Assembly (NCBI RefSeq): GCF_031455295.1
Contig: NZ_JAVDSL010000003.1
Location: forward strand, 248,001-312,000
Direction: 5' to 3'
DNA length: 64,000 bases
DNA from: Leifsonia sp. 1010
GTDB taxonomy: Bacteria > Actinomycetota > Actinomycetes > Actinomycetales > Microbacteriaceae
Shown: positions 11,106 through 19,454 of the stretch, one piece after another
Layout of the letters: every line of letters starts with the position of its first letter
Numbering within the stretch: position 1 is the first letter of the stretch
The notes under the pieces: generated by a model
The model's database searches: none
What the model was told of the DNA's origin: nothing
Seen by the model: only the letters and a program-made list of their open reading frames with translations
Program-made: the position numbers and the translations under genes

Positions 11106-11167
11106 CACCGGCACCTGCGACGAGGTCTCTGCGCTCACCGTCGATCATGCGCTCGTACACTCGGCAC

Positions 11168-12412
11168 ATGCGGACGCATGACGTGATCGTGATCGGTGCC
11201 GGGCTCGCGGGGCTGCGATGTGCCGCCGAGCTGGCCGCCCAGGGCCGCGAGGTGGTCGTGCTGGAGTCCTCGGACCGTGTCGGCGGCCGCCAACGGACCG
11301 ACCGCGTCGACGGCTTCACGCTCGACCGCGGCTTCCATGTGCTGAACACCGCGTACCCGGCGGTCCGTGCGGCGGTGGACGTCGACAGCCTCTCCGTCGC
11401 GGCGTTCCCGACGGCGGTCAGCGTCCGTCGCACGGACGGCTCGATGGCCACCCTCGCGCATCCACTTCGGCATCCGGGCCTGATTCCGGCGACACTCGCC
11501 AGCGGTCTCGTCACACCACGCGACCTCGTCGGGCTCGCCCGGTGGCTCGGTCCCATGGTCTTCCGTCCGCGCGCTACGGTCGCGCGGCCGGATCGCACCG
11601 TCGGGCGGGGCTGGGACGAGGCCGGCCTGACCGGCGCGCTCCGCACCGAGGTGCTGTCGCCCTTCTTCGCGGGAGTTCTCGCCGACTCGTGGGAGTCGAC
11701 GTCAGACACGTACGTGCGCCTGCTCGCCCGATCGTTCCTCCCGGCCGCCGCGGGCCTGCCCCGCGACGGCATCGCCGCGCTCCCGAACGCAGTCGCGTCG
11801 CGCGCTCGTGCGGCGGGAGCGGACATCCGGCTCGGCCGCGCCGTGAGCCGGCTGCGGCGGAGCGACGATCGATGGGAGGTGGATGCGCTCGGCGAGCACA
11901 CACTGCGGGCACGCGACGTCGTCGTGGCTGTGGCGGCGGACGCAGTCGAAGGACTCGTGGACGTGCCTGCGCCATCCACTCGGGGATTGCAGACCTGGTG
12001 GTTCGCGGCGGAGGAAGCTCCGGTCTCCGGGTTGCTGACGATTGATGGGAGTCGCGAAGGCCCGATCGTCAACGCACTGGCGATCTCCGCCACGATCCCG
12101 GAGGCGGCGCCGCCCGGCCACCACCTCGTGCAGGCGACCTGCCTGTTGACTCCTGGCAGCGCAGCGAGCGAGGCCGACGTGCGTGCCCAGCTCGCACGGC
12201 TGTACGGCCCGGCCTCGTCATCGTGGCGGCTCCTGCGTCGTGACGACGTCCCGCACGCGCTCCCCTCTCTGCCGCCGCCGTTGCGGCGCTCGTCGCCCAC
12301 TCGCATCGGCCCCGGCCTGCATCTCGCGGGCGATCACCGCGAGTCCCCGTCGATCCAGGGCGCCCTGCACTCGGGACTGCGGGCGGCGAGATCGGTGGTT
12401 GCCGGGCGATAG
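11168..12412 (+). CDS. FAD-dependent oxidoreductase, amine oxidase/phytoene desaturase superfamily
   Basis: A 414-aa flavoprotein with a Rossmann FAD site at the very start: VIVIGAGLAGL (residues 7-17), an acidic strand end in VVLESS, and the adjacent GGRQRT segment. The C-terminal FAD-binding element is visible in GLHLAGDHRESPSIQGAL, where a Gly-Asp contacts FAD. This layout fits NAD(P)/FAD-dependent amine oxidase-like or carotenoid-desaturase-like proteins. An in-frame ATG seven codons upstream is an alternative start; neither has a convincing ribosome site. The substrate is unknown. Confidence 0.85.
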   Translation: MRTHDVIVIGAGLAGLRCAAELAAQGREVVVLESSDRVGGRQRTDRVDGFTLDRGFHVLNTAYPAVRAAVDVDSLSVAAFPTAVSVRRTDGSMATLAHPLRHPGLIPATLASGLVTPRDLVGLARWLGPMVFRPRATVARPDRTVGRGWDEAGLTGALRTEVLSPFFAGVLADSWESTSDTYVRLLARSFLPAAAGLPRDGIAALPNAVASRARAAGADIRLGRAVSRLRRSDDRWEVDALGEHTLRARDVVVAVAADAVEGLVDVPAPSTRGLQTWWFAAEEAPVSGLLTIDGSREGPIVNALAISATIPEAAPPGHHLVQATCLLTPGSAASEADVRAQLARLYGPASSSWRLLRRDDVPHALPSLPPPLRRSSPTRIGPGLHLAGDHRESPSIQGALHSGLRAARSVVAGR

Positions 12413-12489
12413 CGGGCTAGGCAGCCGTGGTGCCTGCGCGGTTCTCGGGCTGCGCCCTACCTAGACCTTTCCAGTGCCAAGCTGATGGT

Positions 12490-12843
12490 GTGACCTTCCT
12501 GCACCTGGCACATCGATCCGACTGGGATTCGGCTCTACAGTCAGGCGAATATCGCACGTCGACACGCGGAGCGTCGATTGACGAAGTCGGTTTCATCCAC
12601 GCCTCTTATGCGCATCAGTTGGCGCGAGTGGCAGAGGCTCTTCACGCCGACGACCCCTCGGAGTTGTGCGTCTTGGTTATCGACGAGGAGCTCGTCCGCG
12701 CCGACAACGTCGAAGTGATCGAGGAAGACGGTGGGGAGGGCGAACTGTTCCCTCACATCTACGGATCGATCCGACCGGCCTGGGTGACAGACGTTCGCGC
12801 GGCTGGGTTCGACGCAGATGGCACATTTCACTGGACGAATTGA
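12490..12843 (+). CDS. DUF952 family protein
   Basis: A 117-aa protein beginning VTFLHLAHRSDWDSA, with the DUF952 signature GFIHASYAHQLARV and the C-terminal strand LFPHIYGSI. DUF952 proteins adopt a fold close to ADP-ribosyltransferase/KptA-like enzymes, but their activity is unproven. The GTG at 12490 was chosen because homology begins there; an in-frame ATG-type start at 12427 would add 21 residues without similarity. Base composition is slightly less GC-rich than the neighbours. Confidence 0.8.
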   Translation: MTFLHLAHRSDWDSALQSGEYRTSTRGASIDEVGFIHASYAHQLARVAEALHADDPSELCVLVIDEELVRADNVEVIEEDGGEGELFPHIYGSIRPAWVTDVRAAGFDADGTFHWTN

Positions 12844-12913
12844 ACTCCGCCCGCGATCCTGTTTGCGCCTGAACTCCGCAGCCGTCTCTGTCGGCATAGC
12901 GGACCAGAAACGA

Positions 12914-12940
12914 CGAAACCCCCGGAAATCCGGGGGTTTC
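12914..12940 (-). terminator. Hairpin terminator of the tRNA Gly-Cys-Val transcript
   Basis: On the minus strand the sequence reads GAAACCCCCGG, a short loop, then CCGGGGGTTTC, forming a strong GC hairpin with a short T run just after tRNA-Val(GAC). It most likely ends the minus-strand tRNA transcript. Confidence 0.75.
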
Positions 12941-12946
12941 TCTCTG

Positions 12947-13018
12947 TGGGCGATACTGGGATCGAACCAGTGACCTCTTCCGTGTCAGGGAAGCGCGCTA
13001 CCGCTGCGCCAATCGCCC
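12947..13018 (-). tRNA. tRNA-Val (GAC)
   Basis: A 72-nt cloverleaf on the minus strand: acceptor GGGCGAT pairs with ATCGCCC, discriminator A, T-arm GGTTCGATCCC-type. The anticodon stem CTTCC/GGAAG encloses CTGACAC, giving anticodon GAC. No CCA is encoded. It is the third gene of a Gly-Cys-Val tRNA cluster. Confidence 0.95.
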
Positions 13019-13044
13019 GAGCCTGAACGCGAAGCTCAGGATCG

Positions 13045-13115
13045 AGGTGGATACGGGATTCGAACCCGTGTATACGGCTTTGCAGGCCGCTGCCTCGCCT
13101 CTCGGCCAATCCACC
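13045..13115 (-). tRNA. tRNA-Cys (GCA)
   Basis: A 71-nt cloverleaf with acceptor GGTGGAT/ATCCACC, discriminator U (normal for cysteine tRNA), T-arm GGGTTCGAATCCC, and anticodon loop CTGCAAA giving GCA. No encoded CCA. Confidence 0.95.
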
Positions 13116-13182
13116 GAACGCCACAACACGGAAAAACCCGTACCGTACCTGAGAGGCCCGATCCGAAGACCGGGCCGACTCG

Positions 13183-13255
13183 AGCGGATGACGAGACTCG
13201 AACTCGCGACCCTCACCTTGGCAAGGTGATGCGCTACCAACTGCGCTACATCCGC
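13183..13255 (-). tRNA. tRNA-Gly (GCC)
   Basis: A 73-nt cloverleaf with acceptor GCGGATG/CATCCGC, discriminator U, T-arm GAGTTCGAGTC, and anticodon loop TTGCCAA giving GCC. It leads the minus-strand tRNA cluster; no CCA is encoded. Confidence 0.95.
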
Positions 13256-13424
13256 ATTTCGCCCCGCAGTTCCCTGCGGCACTTGAAAGACTCTAGCCGA
13301 TCCGGAGGCGCAAGACAAAACCGATTACGCCCGCCGGGTGTGTCGCCTACGGCCGCGTTCGGGTGCTTCGTGTCGATGTGCATCGGGGCGCCGGAGTCGG
13401 CTAGTATCGAATCTCGCAGCACAC

Positions 13425-13497
13425 GGGCGATTGGCGCAGTTGGTAGCGCGCTTCCTTCACACGGAAGAGGTCATCAGTTCGAGTCTGGTATCGCCCA
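13425..13497 (+). tRNA. tRNA-Val (CAC)
   Basis: A 73-nt cloverleaf on the plus strand with acceptor GGGCGAT/ATCGCCC, discriminator A, and anticodon loop TTCACAC giving CAC. Unlike its three neighbours, CCA is encoded directly after it (13498-13500). It closely resembles tRNA-Val(GAC) in acceptor and D-arm, suggesting an old duplication. Confidence 0.95.
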
Positions 13498-13502
13498 CCA
13501 GA

Positions 13503-13530
13503 GAAAACCCCCGGTCCGCCGGGGGTTTTT
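13503..13530 (+). terminator. Terminator after tRNA-Val (CAC)
   Basis: AAAACCCCCGG, loop TCCG, CCGGGGGTTTTT: a strong hairpin ending in a T run, placed 3 nt after the encoded CCA. From here to 13657 no gene or clear signal is visible. Confidence 0.85.
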
Positions 13531-13657
13531 CATTTCTTGTCCTGGGCTGGCCCCGTCGAGTGCCCGCATTCGCGACACCGCGTGCGTATAGCGACGTCGG
13601 CCGCACGCGTTCGGGATGAACGTCGACGGTTTCCGCGCCCGCCCCGCAGGTACTGAA

Positions 13658-14044
13658 TCACCCGGATGATGCGAGCGGCGGTGTGAGCAGCACCGCGACG
13701 ACCGCGAGCGCTGCCACCGTGACAATCACTCCGGTGAGAACCACCAGCCACACCCGCTGCCCGGCCGTGCGGGCCGCGAACCCGGAAGCAACAGCTGCTC
13801 CGGCAAGCACGACGAGCGACATGAGTCCCCAAACCTGCGCCTTGAAGATCGTCTCGCCACCGTTGGCCTCGGCGATGCTGCTCCGGTAGGGGCCGGGCCA
13901 GCCGTAGCGGAGCGCATGCTGCCACTCCCCGTACGCGGACGCGGCCGGGACGACGAGGACGACGGCTGCGGCTCCGAAGATGAATGCGGCCGCGCGGGCA
14001 CGATTGAGTTCCGCGTTCGATCGACGTGAGGGCACGTTACTCAT
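13658..14044 (-). CDS. Small membrane protein, unknown function
   Basis: A 128-aa protein starting MSNVPSRRSNAELNR, with three hydrophobic segments: about residues 19-38 (AAAFIFGAAAVVLVVP), 70-90 and 98-120. It looks like a three-helix membrane protein and no family is recognised. The ATG at 14044 was preferred because it starts just before the first helix; the open frame extends 40 codons further upstream with no similarity. Divergent from the next lipoprotein gene. Confidence 0.6.
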   Translation of the reverse strand: MSNVPSRRSNAELNRARAAAFIFGAAAVVLVVPAASAYGEWQHALRYGWPGPYRSSIAEANGGETIFKAQVWGLMSLVVLAGAAVASGFAARTAGQRVWLVVLTGVIVTVAALAVVAVLLTPPLASSG

Positions 14045-14129
14045 CCTCCAGACGCTATCGCTCGTCCCCGCGCCGGGCCATTCGTGTCTCCACCCGATCC
14101 CCCGGTACTTTGTTCGATGGGGGACATCG

Positions 14130-14519
14130 ATGAATGGATTTCGTGGCCGGGTCGCCGGTGCCACTGTGCTTGCGGCGTCGCTCGCGTGCGCCCTGTCCGG
14201 ATGCCAGCTCGGCGATTACACCGCCGTTCCTCGTGACTGCGAAGCCATCGCCGAGCCCTTCACCCGCTGGCTCGCCGACCAGCCGCTCGTGACCTCCGCG
14301 ACCGTCGTCTCAGCGAAGGCGGTCGTCGACACGGACAGCTGCGACCTCACTGTGCGTGCCGTCGTGCCCGACAGCGCCACGAAAGCCCAATTCCTGCCGC
14401 TCGGCCGGGCGATCCAGCGGCACCTACCGGCCCATGCCTGGACGACGGTCGAGATCGCCCACGGCGAGTCCACCGAATTCGTCGACTTCCGGACGGAGCT
14501 GGACGACATCAGCTGGTGA
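14130..14519 (+). CDS. Predicted lipoprotein, unknown function
   Basis: A 129-aa protein with a signal peptide and a clear lipobox, LACALSGC, at about residues 14-21, so it is probably diacylated and anchored outside the membrane. The mature part contains two further Cys (in PRDCEAI and TDSCDL), which may form a disulfide. The ATG is preceded by GGGGGAC. Similar small lipoproteins are common in Microbacteriaceae; no function is known. Confidence 0.65.
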   Translation: MNGFRGRVAGATVLAASLACALSGCQLGDYTAVPRDCEAIAEPFTRWLADQPLVTSATVVSAKAVVDTDSCDLTVRAVVPDSATKAQFLPLGRAIQRHLPAHAWTTVEIAHGESTEFVDFRTELDDISW

Positions 14520-14537
14520 AGCGGGCGCTGGACGCGT

Positions 14538-15053
14538 GTGCATTTCTCCAGCAGGATGGGTCTCGATGAGAGTCTGCCCGAGGTCGCCGCGATCGCTCAC
14601 CGCGTGGCTGCTGCGATGACCACTGAAGCGGATTCCGAGCTCGCGGCACAGCCGACCGCGAAGGTCCGCTGGTATCGACGCCGGCCACCGGCGAGCATGC
14701 CGCCATTCGCGCGGACCGTATGGTGGGCCGGGCACGGGCAACTCTTCCTCGCGGCCGCGTTCGCACTCCTGGGTCCCGTCGGTCTGGCGCTCGTGCCGAA
14801 CCGCGAGATCGCCGCGTTCGTCGCCCCGCCCGGGTATCTGCTCACCGCGATGGCGGCTCCTCTCGCCTGCTCCGGGCTGATGCTCCGCCGTTTCTCCCTC
14901 GAACTCGCGAAGGATTCGACCAGCCTGGCGTGGCGGATCGTGGAGCTTGCTTTCGTCGTGCTCCTGATCGCGGCGCTGTCCATCGCCTTCGTCTGGCTAG
15001 ACATGGTCATCCTCATCCTCTCCATCTTCGCGATCATCGGCGGCGTGAGCTGA
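14538..15053 (+). CDS. Membrane protein, unknown function
   Basis: A 171-aa protein with an amphipathic N-terminal region, then four hydrophobic segments (about residues 68-88, 93-113, 130-150 and 152-170). No recognised family. It follows the lipoprotein gene by 18 bp and could be co-transcribed. A second Met six codons in is an alternative start. Confidence 0.55.
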   Translation: MHFSSRMGLDESLPEVAAIAHRVAAAMTTEADSELAAQPTAKVRWYRRRPPASMPPFARTVWWAGHGQLFLAAAFALLGPVGLALVPNREIAAFVAPPGYLLTAMAAPLACSGLMLRRFSLELAKDSTSLAWRIVELAFVVLLIAALSIAFVWLDMVILILSIFAIIGGVS

Positions 15054-15071
15054 GCAGCGCGCGCCGACGCA

Positions 15072-15524
15072 CTACAGGTGGTCGGGAACCGTCGGGTTGA
15101 GTCGGTTGAGCGCCTCGAGCATCGGCGTGAAGTCTCGGCGCTGGGTGGGAACCACGACAGATGCGTGCCCAGTCCCCCGCAGCACCCACATGGACGACGC
15201 ACCGACGTATCGCCCAACGCGCTCGATCGCATCCACGGGGATGCTGCCGCGCCGAAGCGGCGCTCGCCAGTTCAGGGTGCGGCCGACGAGTTCGACCCGG
15301 AACGCGACTCGGAAAAGCCACCAGTACATGCTCCAGCCGAGCGCAAGGAACCACAAAGCGGCAAACCACACCGGTGGCCCGGGCTGCCCGCTGATGGTGC
15401 GAACCGCGAGGAAGATCCCGGCGATCACCAACACGGTCATCACGAACAGCACGAAGGCGATCTGAAGGACCGGCTGGGACCAGGTCACGTCGGCGCTCTG
15501 GTGATCGGTATCGCGCGATGTCAT
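15072..15524 (-). CDS. Membrane protein with PH-like C-terminal part
   Basis: A 150-aa protein with a hydrophobic segment near residues 19-42 and a second one near 52-72, followed by a soluble part of about 70 residues. The soluble part has a strand pattern (FRVELVGRTLNW, IPVDAIERVGRY) reminiscent of bacterial PH or PH-like domains. The family is not certain and no function is known. It converges with the preceding membrane protein gene. Confidence 0.55.
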   Translation of the reverse strand: MTSRDTDHQSADVTWSQPVLQIAFVLFVMTVLVIAGIFLAVRTISGQPGPPVWFAALWFLALGWSMYWWLFRVAFRVELVGRTLNWRAPLRRGSIPVDAIERVGRYVGASSMWVLRGTGHASVVVPTQRRDFTPMLEALNRLNPTVPDHL

Positions 15525-15573
15525 GCTGCCTTCCCGTAAGAATCTGCTCCCGAAGGCTACCAGCGACCCCGGC

Positions 15574-16248
15574 TCACACCCGGCTGAGCAGCGGCCCCAG
15601 CCGTACCGCGGTGTCGGCGACCAGCGACACCAGCCCGTCGCGGTCCGCCAGGCGCGCGGCAGGGAGCGCCAGCGCGAGGCCGGCGACCAGGCGCTGGTCG
15701 TCGCCGCGCACCGGGACGGCGAGGCAGCCGAAACCCGGGACCAGCTCGCCCTCCTGCGTCGTGAACCGGGTGGGTGACGGCACGGCCCGCGCGGCCTGCT
15801 CCGCCAAGAGGAGCCGGCCGAGGGCGGAGACGCTGAGGTCCGACTGGATGCGCTTGGGGTCCGAGAGCGGGAAGTCCGGGTCCACATCCACGGGCACCAC
15901 CCGGTCGGCTCGGTAGACGGCCAGGTGCACGCCACCGCGGATGCGCCCGCGCAGGTCGGCGACCGCCTCGCGCGCGGTCGCTGCCGCATCCTGCGCGTGA
16001 GCGACATCGGCCAGCTCGGCGACCTTGCGGCCCAGGGCGAAGCCGCGGAGGTCGGGCATGCGCACGAGGTACTCGTCCTGCACCAGCAGATTCAGGATGC
16101 GGTACGCCGTCGCCCGCGGCAGGCCCAAGCGCGCGGACAACTGCTGCGCGGTGATCCCGGGCCCCGCACGCGCGACCTCCTCCAGCACCGCGAACGCGCT
16201 GTGCACCGCGCCCGGCTGTCGTCCGCTCAGCTCTGGGATGGCGTTCAT
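15574..16248 (-). CDS. IclR-family transcriptional regulator
   Basis: A 224-aa regulator with an N-terminal winged helix (about residues 13-75; LSARLGLPRATAYRILNLL is the recognition helix region) and an IclR effector-binding domain (SVSALGRLLLAE near the middle, a GFGCLAVPV segment further on). Its ATG overlaps the stop of the upstream permease (ATGA), so permease and regulator are co-translated. The neighbouring second permease and amine oxidase make an amine or amino-acid effector likely. Confidence 0.88.
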   Translation of the reverse strand: MNAIPELSGRQPGAVHSAFAVLEEVARAGPGITAQQLSARLGLPRATAYRILNLLVQDEYLVRMPDLRGFALGRKVAELADVAHAQDAAATAREAVADLRGRIRGGVHLAVYRADRVVPVDVDPDFPLSDPKRIQSDLSVSALGRLLLAEQAARAVPSPTRFTTQEGELVPGFGCLAVPVRGDDQRLVAGLALALPAARLADRDGLVSLVADTAVRLGPLLSRV

Positions 16249-17744
16249 GGCGCCCCGCCGAGCACGTCCCCCATCGTCGGCTCGTCGTACAGGCCGATGC
16301 GCCGAAGCGCGTCCGGCCTCCGGCGCCGGCACAGCGCCCACAGCGCGAACGCGACGACCGCCACCCCGGCCAGCAGCAGGACGGCGAGGGCGCGGTCGCC
16401 GGAAGCCTCGAGCCAGAGGTCGAGCGCGAGGGCTGCCACGAGACCCGCGGCCGCGACCGCAGCGGCGACGGCAGGACCGGCGGTCAACTCGCCGATCCGG
16501 CGCAGGAAGAACGGCGTCGCGACGCAGACGAGCGCGTACGCGGTCATGTACCCGGCCGCGGCGCACACGACCACGACGCCCATGGCCTGCCACGCCCCCA
16601 TTCCGGCCAGCACGAGGACAGCGGGCATGGCGACCTCGACCGCGACTCCCACCGCCAGTGCGACGTACGGGGTCCGGAAGCGGCGATGCGTGCGCCCGAG
16701 GGCGCGCGGCGCGATCCCCTCGCGGCCGAGGGAGAACAGGACGCGGGCGAGCGCCGTCGTCGAGGCCAGGGCGCAGGCCAGGAAGGAGCAGGCGAGCGCA
16801 GCATCCAACAGCAGGCCGATCCACTCGACCCCCGCACGGGCCGCCAGGTCGTTCACCGGGCTGTCGCTGGCCACCAGGTCGCCGCCGAGCGCCTCGAAAC
16901 CCGCCAGCTGCGTGTAGGCGGAGAGCAGGTACAGCAGTCCCGCCGCGATCACGGTCCAGCGGATGGTGCGCGGGATGGTCGCGAACGGTCGCCGCGACTC
17001 CACGCCGAGGGTCGCAGCGCTCTCGAAGCCGACGAAGGCGGTGACGGCGACGGTCGTTCCGGCAGCGAGTTCCGGGATGCCGACCGAGCGGGGCAGCGCG
17101 ACGGCCGCGAACGACGAGCCGGGCACGCGGACGAGCAGCACGACGATCAGCACCAGGATGCCCGCGATCGACAGCAGCTCGATGACGAGCGTGACCCGGG
17201 TCGACAGCCGGATGCCACGCCACAGCACCAGCAGGCAGACGGCACCGAACCCGGCCAGCAGCAGGAGCACCAGCCCGCGCGAGCCGGTCACACCCGGGAC
17301 GGCATGAGCGAGCAGCGTCAGCCCGTAGTAGGCAGCGCCCAGCAGGGCGAACATCGCGACGAATCCGTAGCCGACGATCATTGCGGCGCTGGTCGCGAAC
17401 CCGGCCCGAACCCCCAGGCCGCGTGCGGCGAACGTATAGAGGGAGCCGGTGGCGGCCATCCGCCGGGTGAACTGGTTGACGGCGTACGCGACAAGCGCCA
17501 TCAGCACGCCCGCAAGGAGGAACGCGAGCAGCGTGCCCGATCCGGCACGCGCGGCGACGAGCACAGGGCAGGTGGCCGCGGCAGCGGAGGGCGCGACGGC
17601 GCCGACCGACTGGGCCAGCACATCCACGAAACCGAGACTGCGGCGGTCGAGACCGGCCATCGGCGAGCGCGCAGCCAGGCCGTCGACCGGTGTCGGGTCG
17701 GCGATCGCTCGGCTCAGGGCCGTCACGGGGGGCTGTGCTGTCAC
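16245..17744 (-). CDS. APC-superfamily amino acid/amine permease
   Basis: A 499-aa membrane protein with about 12-14 hydrophobic helices and the APC-fold pattern; ATGSLYTFAARGLG and GFESAATLGVES are typical of the superfamily. The GTG at 17744 was chosen because GAGGAG lies 8 nt upstream and it gives a normal length. It is divergent from a second APC permease and shares an operon with the IclR regulator. Substrate inferred from context: an amine that the copper amine oxidase downstream of the other permease could use. Confidence 0.85.
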   Translation of the reverse strand: MTAQPPVTALSRAIADPTPVDGLAARSPMAGLDRRSLGFVDVLAQSVGAVAPSAAAATCPVLVAARAGSGTLLAFLLAGVLMALVAYAVNQFTRRMAATGSLYTFAARGLGVRAGFATSAAMIVGYGFVAMFALLGAAYYGLTLLAHAVPGVTGSRGLVLLLLAGFGAVCLLVLWRGIRLSTRVTLVIELLSIAGILVLIVVLLVRVPGSSFAAVALPRSVGIPELAAGTTVAVTAFVGFESAATLGVESRRPFATIPRTIRWTVIAAGLLYLLSAYTQLAGFEALGGDLVASDSPVNDLAARAGVEWIGLLLDAALACSFLACALASTTALARVLFSLGREGIAPRALGRTHRRFRTPYVALAVGVAVEVAMPAVLVLAGMGAWQAMGVVVVCAAAGYMTAYALVCVATPFFLRRIGELTAGPAVAAAVAAAGLVAALALDLWLEASGDRALAVLLLAGVAVVAFALWALCRRRRPDALRRIGLYDEPTMGDVLGGAP

Positions 17745-17819
17745 GGTGTGCTCCTCGCCCGCGAGGCTACGGCGGGCGTGTTGCGTCCGCGTTTCGTCGG
17801 CGTCACGGGCAGGTGACCC

Positions 17820-17848
17820 CCGAATGCGACTCGGTCCGTCCCATTCGG
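17820..17848. promoter_or_regulatory. Candidate operator between divergent permeases
   Basis: A perfect 7-bp inverted repeat CCGAATG-N15-CATTCGG sits midway in the 197-bp gap between the two divergent permease genes. IclR-type regulators often bind such repeats, and the regulator gene is in one of the two operons. There is no footprint-like evidence, so this is a position-based suggestion. Confidence 0.35.
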
Positions 17849-17941
17849 CGAGCGCGGACTCTTCACAGCGGCGGAACGACCGCGCAACACCGTCTCGCGA
17901 GACTGGCGGCACCCGCCCTCTCATCCCCCCTGGAGGAACCC

Positions 17942-19444
17942 ATGACGGCTGCACAGGAGCCTCAGGCTCTGCTCGGCGATCCGATCGCCATCCGTGGTCC
18001 CGGCGCCGCGCGCCAGCTCTCCGGCCGGCTCGGCGTCGGCTCGATCGTGTTCATGGTGGTCGCCGCTGCGGCGCCGCTCACCGTGATCGGCGGCGGCTTC
18101 CCCGTCGCCGTGCTGCTGGGCAACGGCGCCGGCGTGCCGAGCATGTTCGCGATCGGCGCCGTCATCCTGCTGTTCTTCGCCGTCGGGTTGAGTGCGATGA
18201 GCCGGTTCATCCCCCGACCGGGCGCGTTCTTCACCTATGTCGGCTACGGGATGGGGCGCCCGCTCGGCCTCGCCGCCGCCTATCTTGCGCTGCTCACCTA
18301 CACGACCGTCCAGGTGGCGGTGTACGGCTACCTGGGCGCGACGCTGGAATCGTCGGTCGTTGCGCTGCACGGCCCGGACATCCCCTGGTACGTCTACTCC
18401 CTCGCGATGATCGCGCTGGTCGGAGTCCTCGGCTACCGGCACATCGAGCTGAGTTCCCGCGTGCTCGGCATCCTGCTCATCGCGGAGGTCGGGATCGTCA
18501 TCGTCCTGAGTTTCGTGATCATCGGGACGGGCGGCGCGGCGGGCCTGTCGCTCGTGCCGTTCGAGCCGAGCACCGTGCTGTCGGGCTCCCCCGGCATCGG
18601 GCTCATGTTCGCGCTCGCCGGCTTCATCGGGTTCGAGTCGACCGCGATCTTCCGCGACGAGGCCAAGGAGCCGGAGAAGACCATCCCGCGGGCGACCTAC
18701 ATCGCGGTCATCGCCATCGGCGTCTTCTACACGTTCGCCTCCTGGGCGCTGGTGATGGGATGGGGCCCCGCGAAGATCGTGGATGTGGTCGCGGCCGACA
18801 CGGGCGGCTTCATCGTGAACACGGCCGTCCACTACCTCGGATCCGTCGGCGGCGTCATCGTCAACGTCCTCCTGATCACGAGCCTGTTCGCCTGCGTGCT
18901 CTCGTTCCACAACGTGGTCACGCGCTACCAGCACTCGATGTCGAACGCGTCGGTGTTCCCGGCGGCGATCGGGCGCGTCCACGGCAAGCACTCGTCTCCG
19001 TACGTGTCGTCGCTGGTGCAGACCGCGACCGCGGCGGTCCTGATCGTGGCGTTCGCGCTGTTCCGCCTCGACCCCGTGCTGCAGGTGTTCACCTGGTTCA
19101 GTGGCATCGCGACCCTGGCGATCGTCGTGCTCATGGCGCTGACCTGCCTGGCCGTCATCGTCTACTTCGCCCGGAAGAAGACCGGAGCCGGACTCTGGCG
19201 CACGGTGATCGCCCCCGTCATCGGCCTGCTCGGTCTGATCGGTGTGACGCTCATCATCGTCGACAACTTCCCCCTGCTCATCGGCGATGTGGATGCGAAG
19301 GGCACCCCGGTGGTCGGCCCGCTGTCCATCGCCTTCTTCGCCGCCATGCTCGCCGTCCCCGTGATCGGCGTGGTGCAGGCACTCATCCTGCGCCGCAGCA
19401 AGCGCGCCGCCTACGAGAACATCATCGACACCATCAGCGCCTAG
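17942..19444 (+). CDS. APC-superfamily permease linked to amine oxidase
   Basis: A 500-aa permease with about 12 helices. APC features include GSIVFMVVAAAAPLTV at helix 1 and GFIGFESTAIFRDEAKEPEKTIPRAT around helix 6 and the following loop. GGAGG stands 6 nt before the ATG. The amine oxidase gene starts 10 bp after its stop, so uptake and oxidation are coupled in one transcript. The likely substrate is a primary amine such as ethanolamine, putrescine, tyramine or phenylethylamine; the sequence does not say which. Confidence 0.88.
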   Translation: MTAAQEPQALLGDPIAIRGPGAARQLSGRLGVGSIVFMVVAAAAPLTVIGGGFPVAVLLGNGAGVPSMFAIGAVILLFFAVGLSAMSRFIPRPGAFFTYVGYGMGRPLGLAAAYLALLTYTTVQVAVYGYLGATLESSVVALHGPDIPWYVYSLAMIALVGVLGYRHIELSSRVLGILLIAEVGIVIVLSFVIIGTGGAAGLSLVPFEPSTVLSGSPGIGLMFALAGFIGFESTAIFRDEAKEPEKTIPRATYIAVIAIGVFYTFASWALVMGWGPAKIVDVVAADTGGFIVNTAVHYLGSVGGVIVNVLLITSLFACVLSFHNVVTRYQHSMSNASVFPAAIGRVHGKHSSPYVSSLVQTATAAVLIVAFALFRLDPVLQVFTWFSGIATLAIVVLMALTCLAVIVYFARKKTGAGLWRTVIAPVIGLLGLIGVTLIIVDNFPLLIGDVDAKGTPVVGPLSIAFFAAMLAVPVIGVVQALILRRSKRAAYENIIDTISA

Positions 19445-19454
19445 GAGACCTGAC

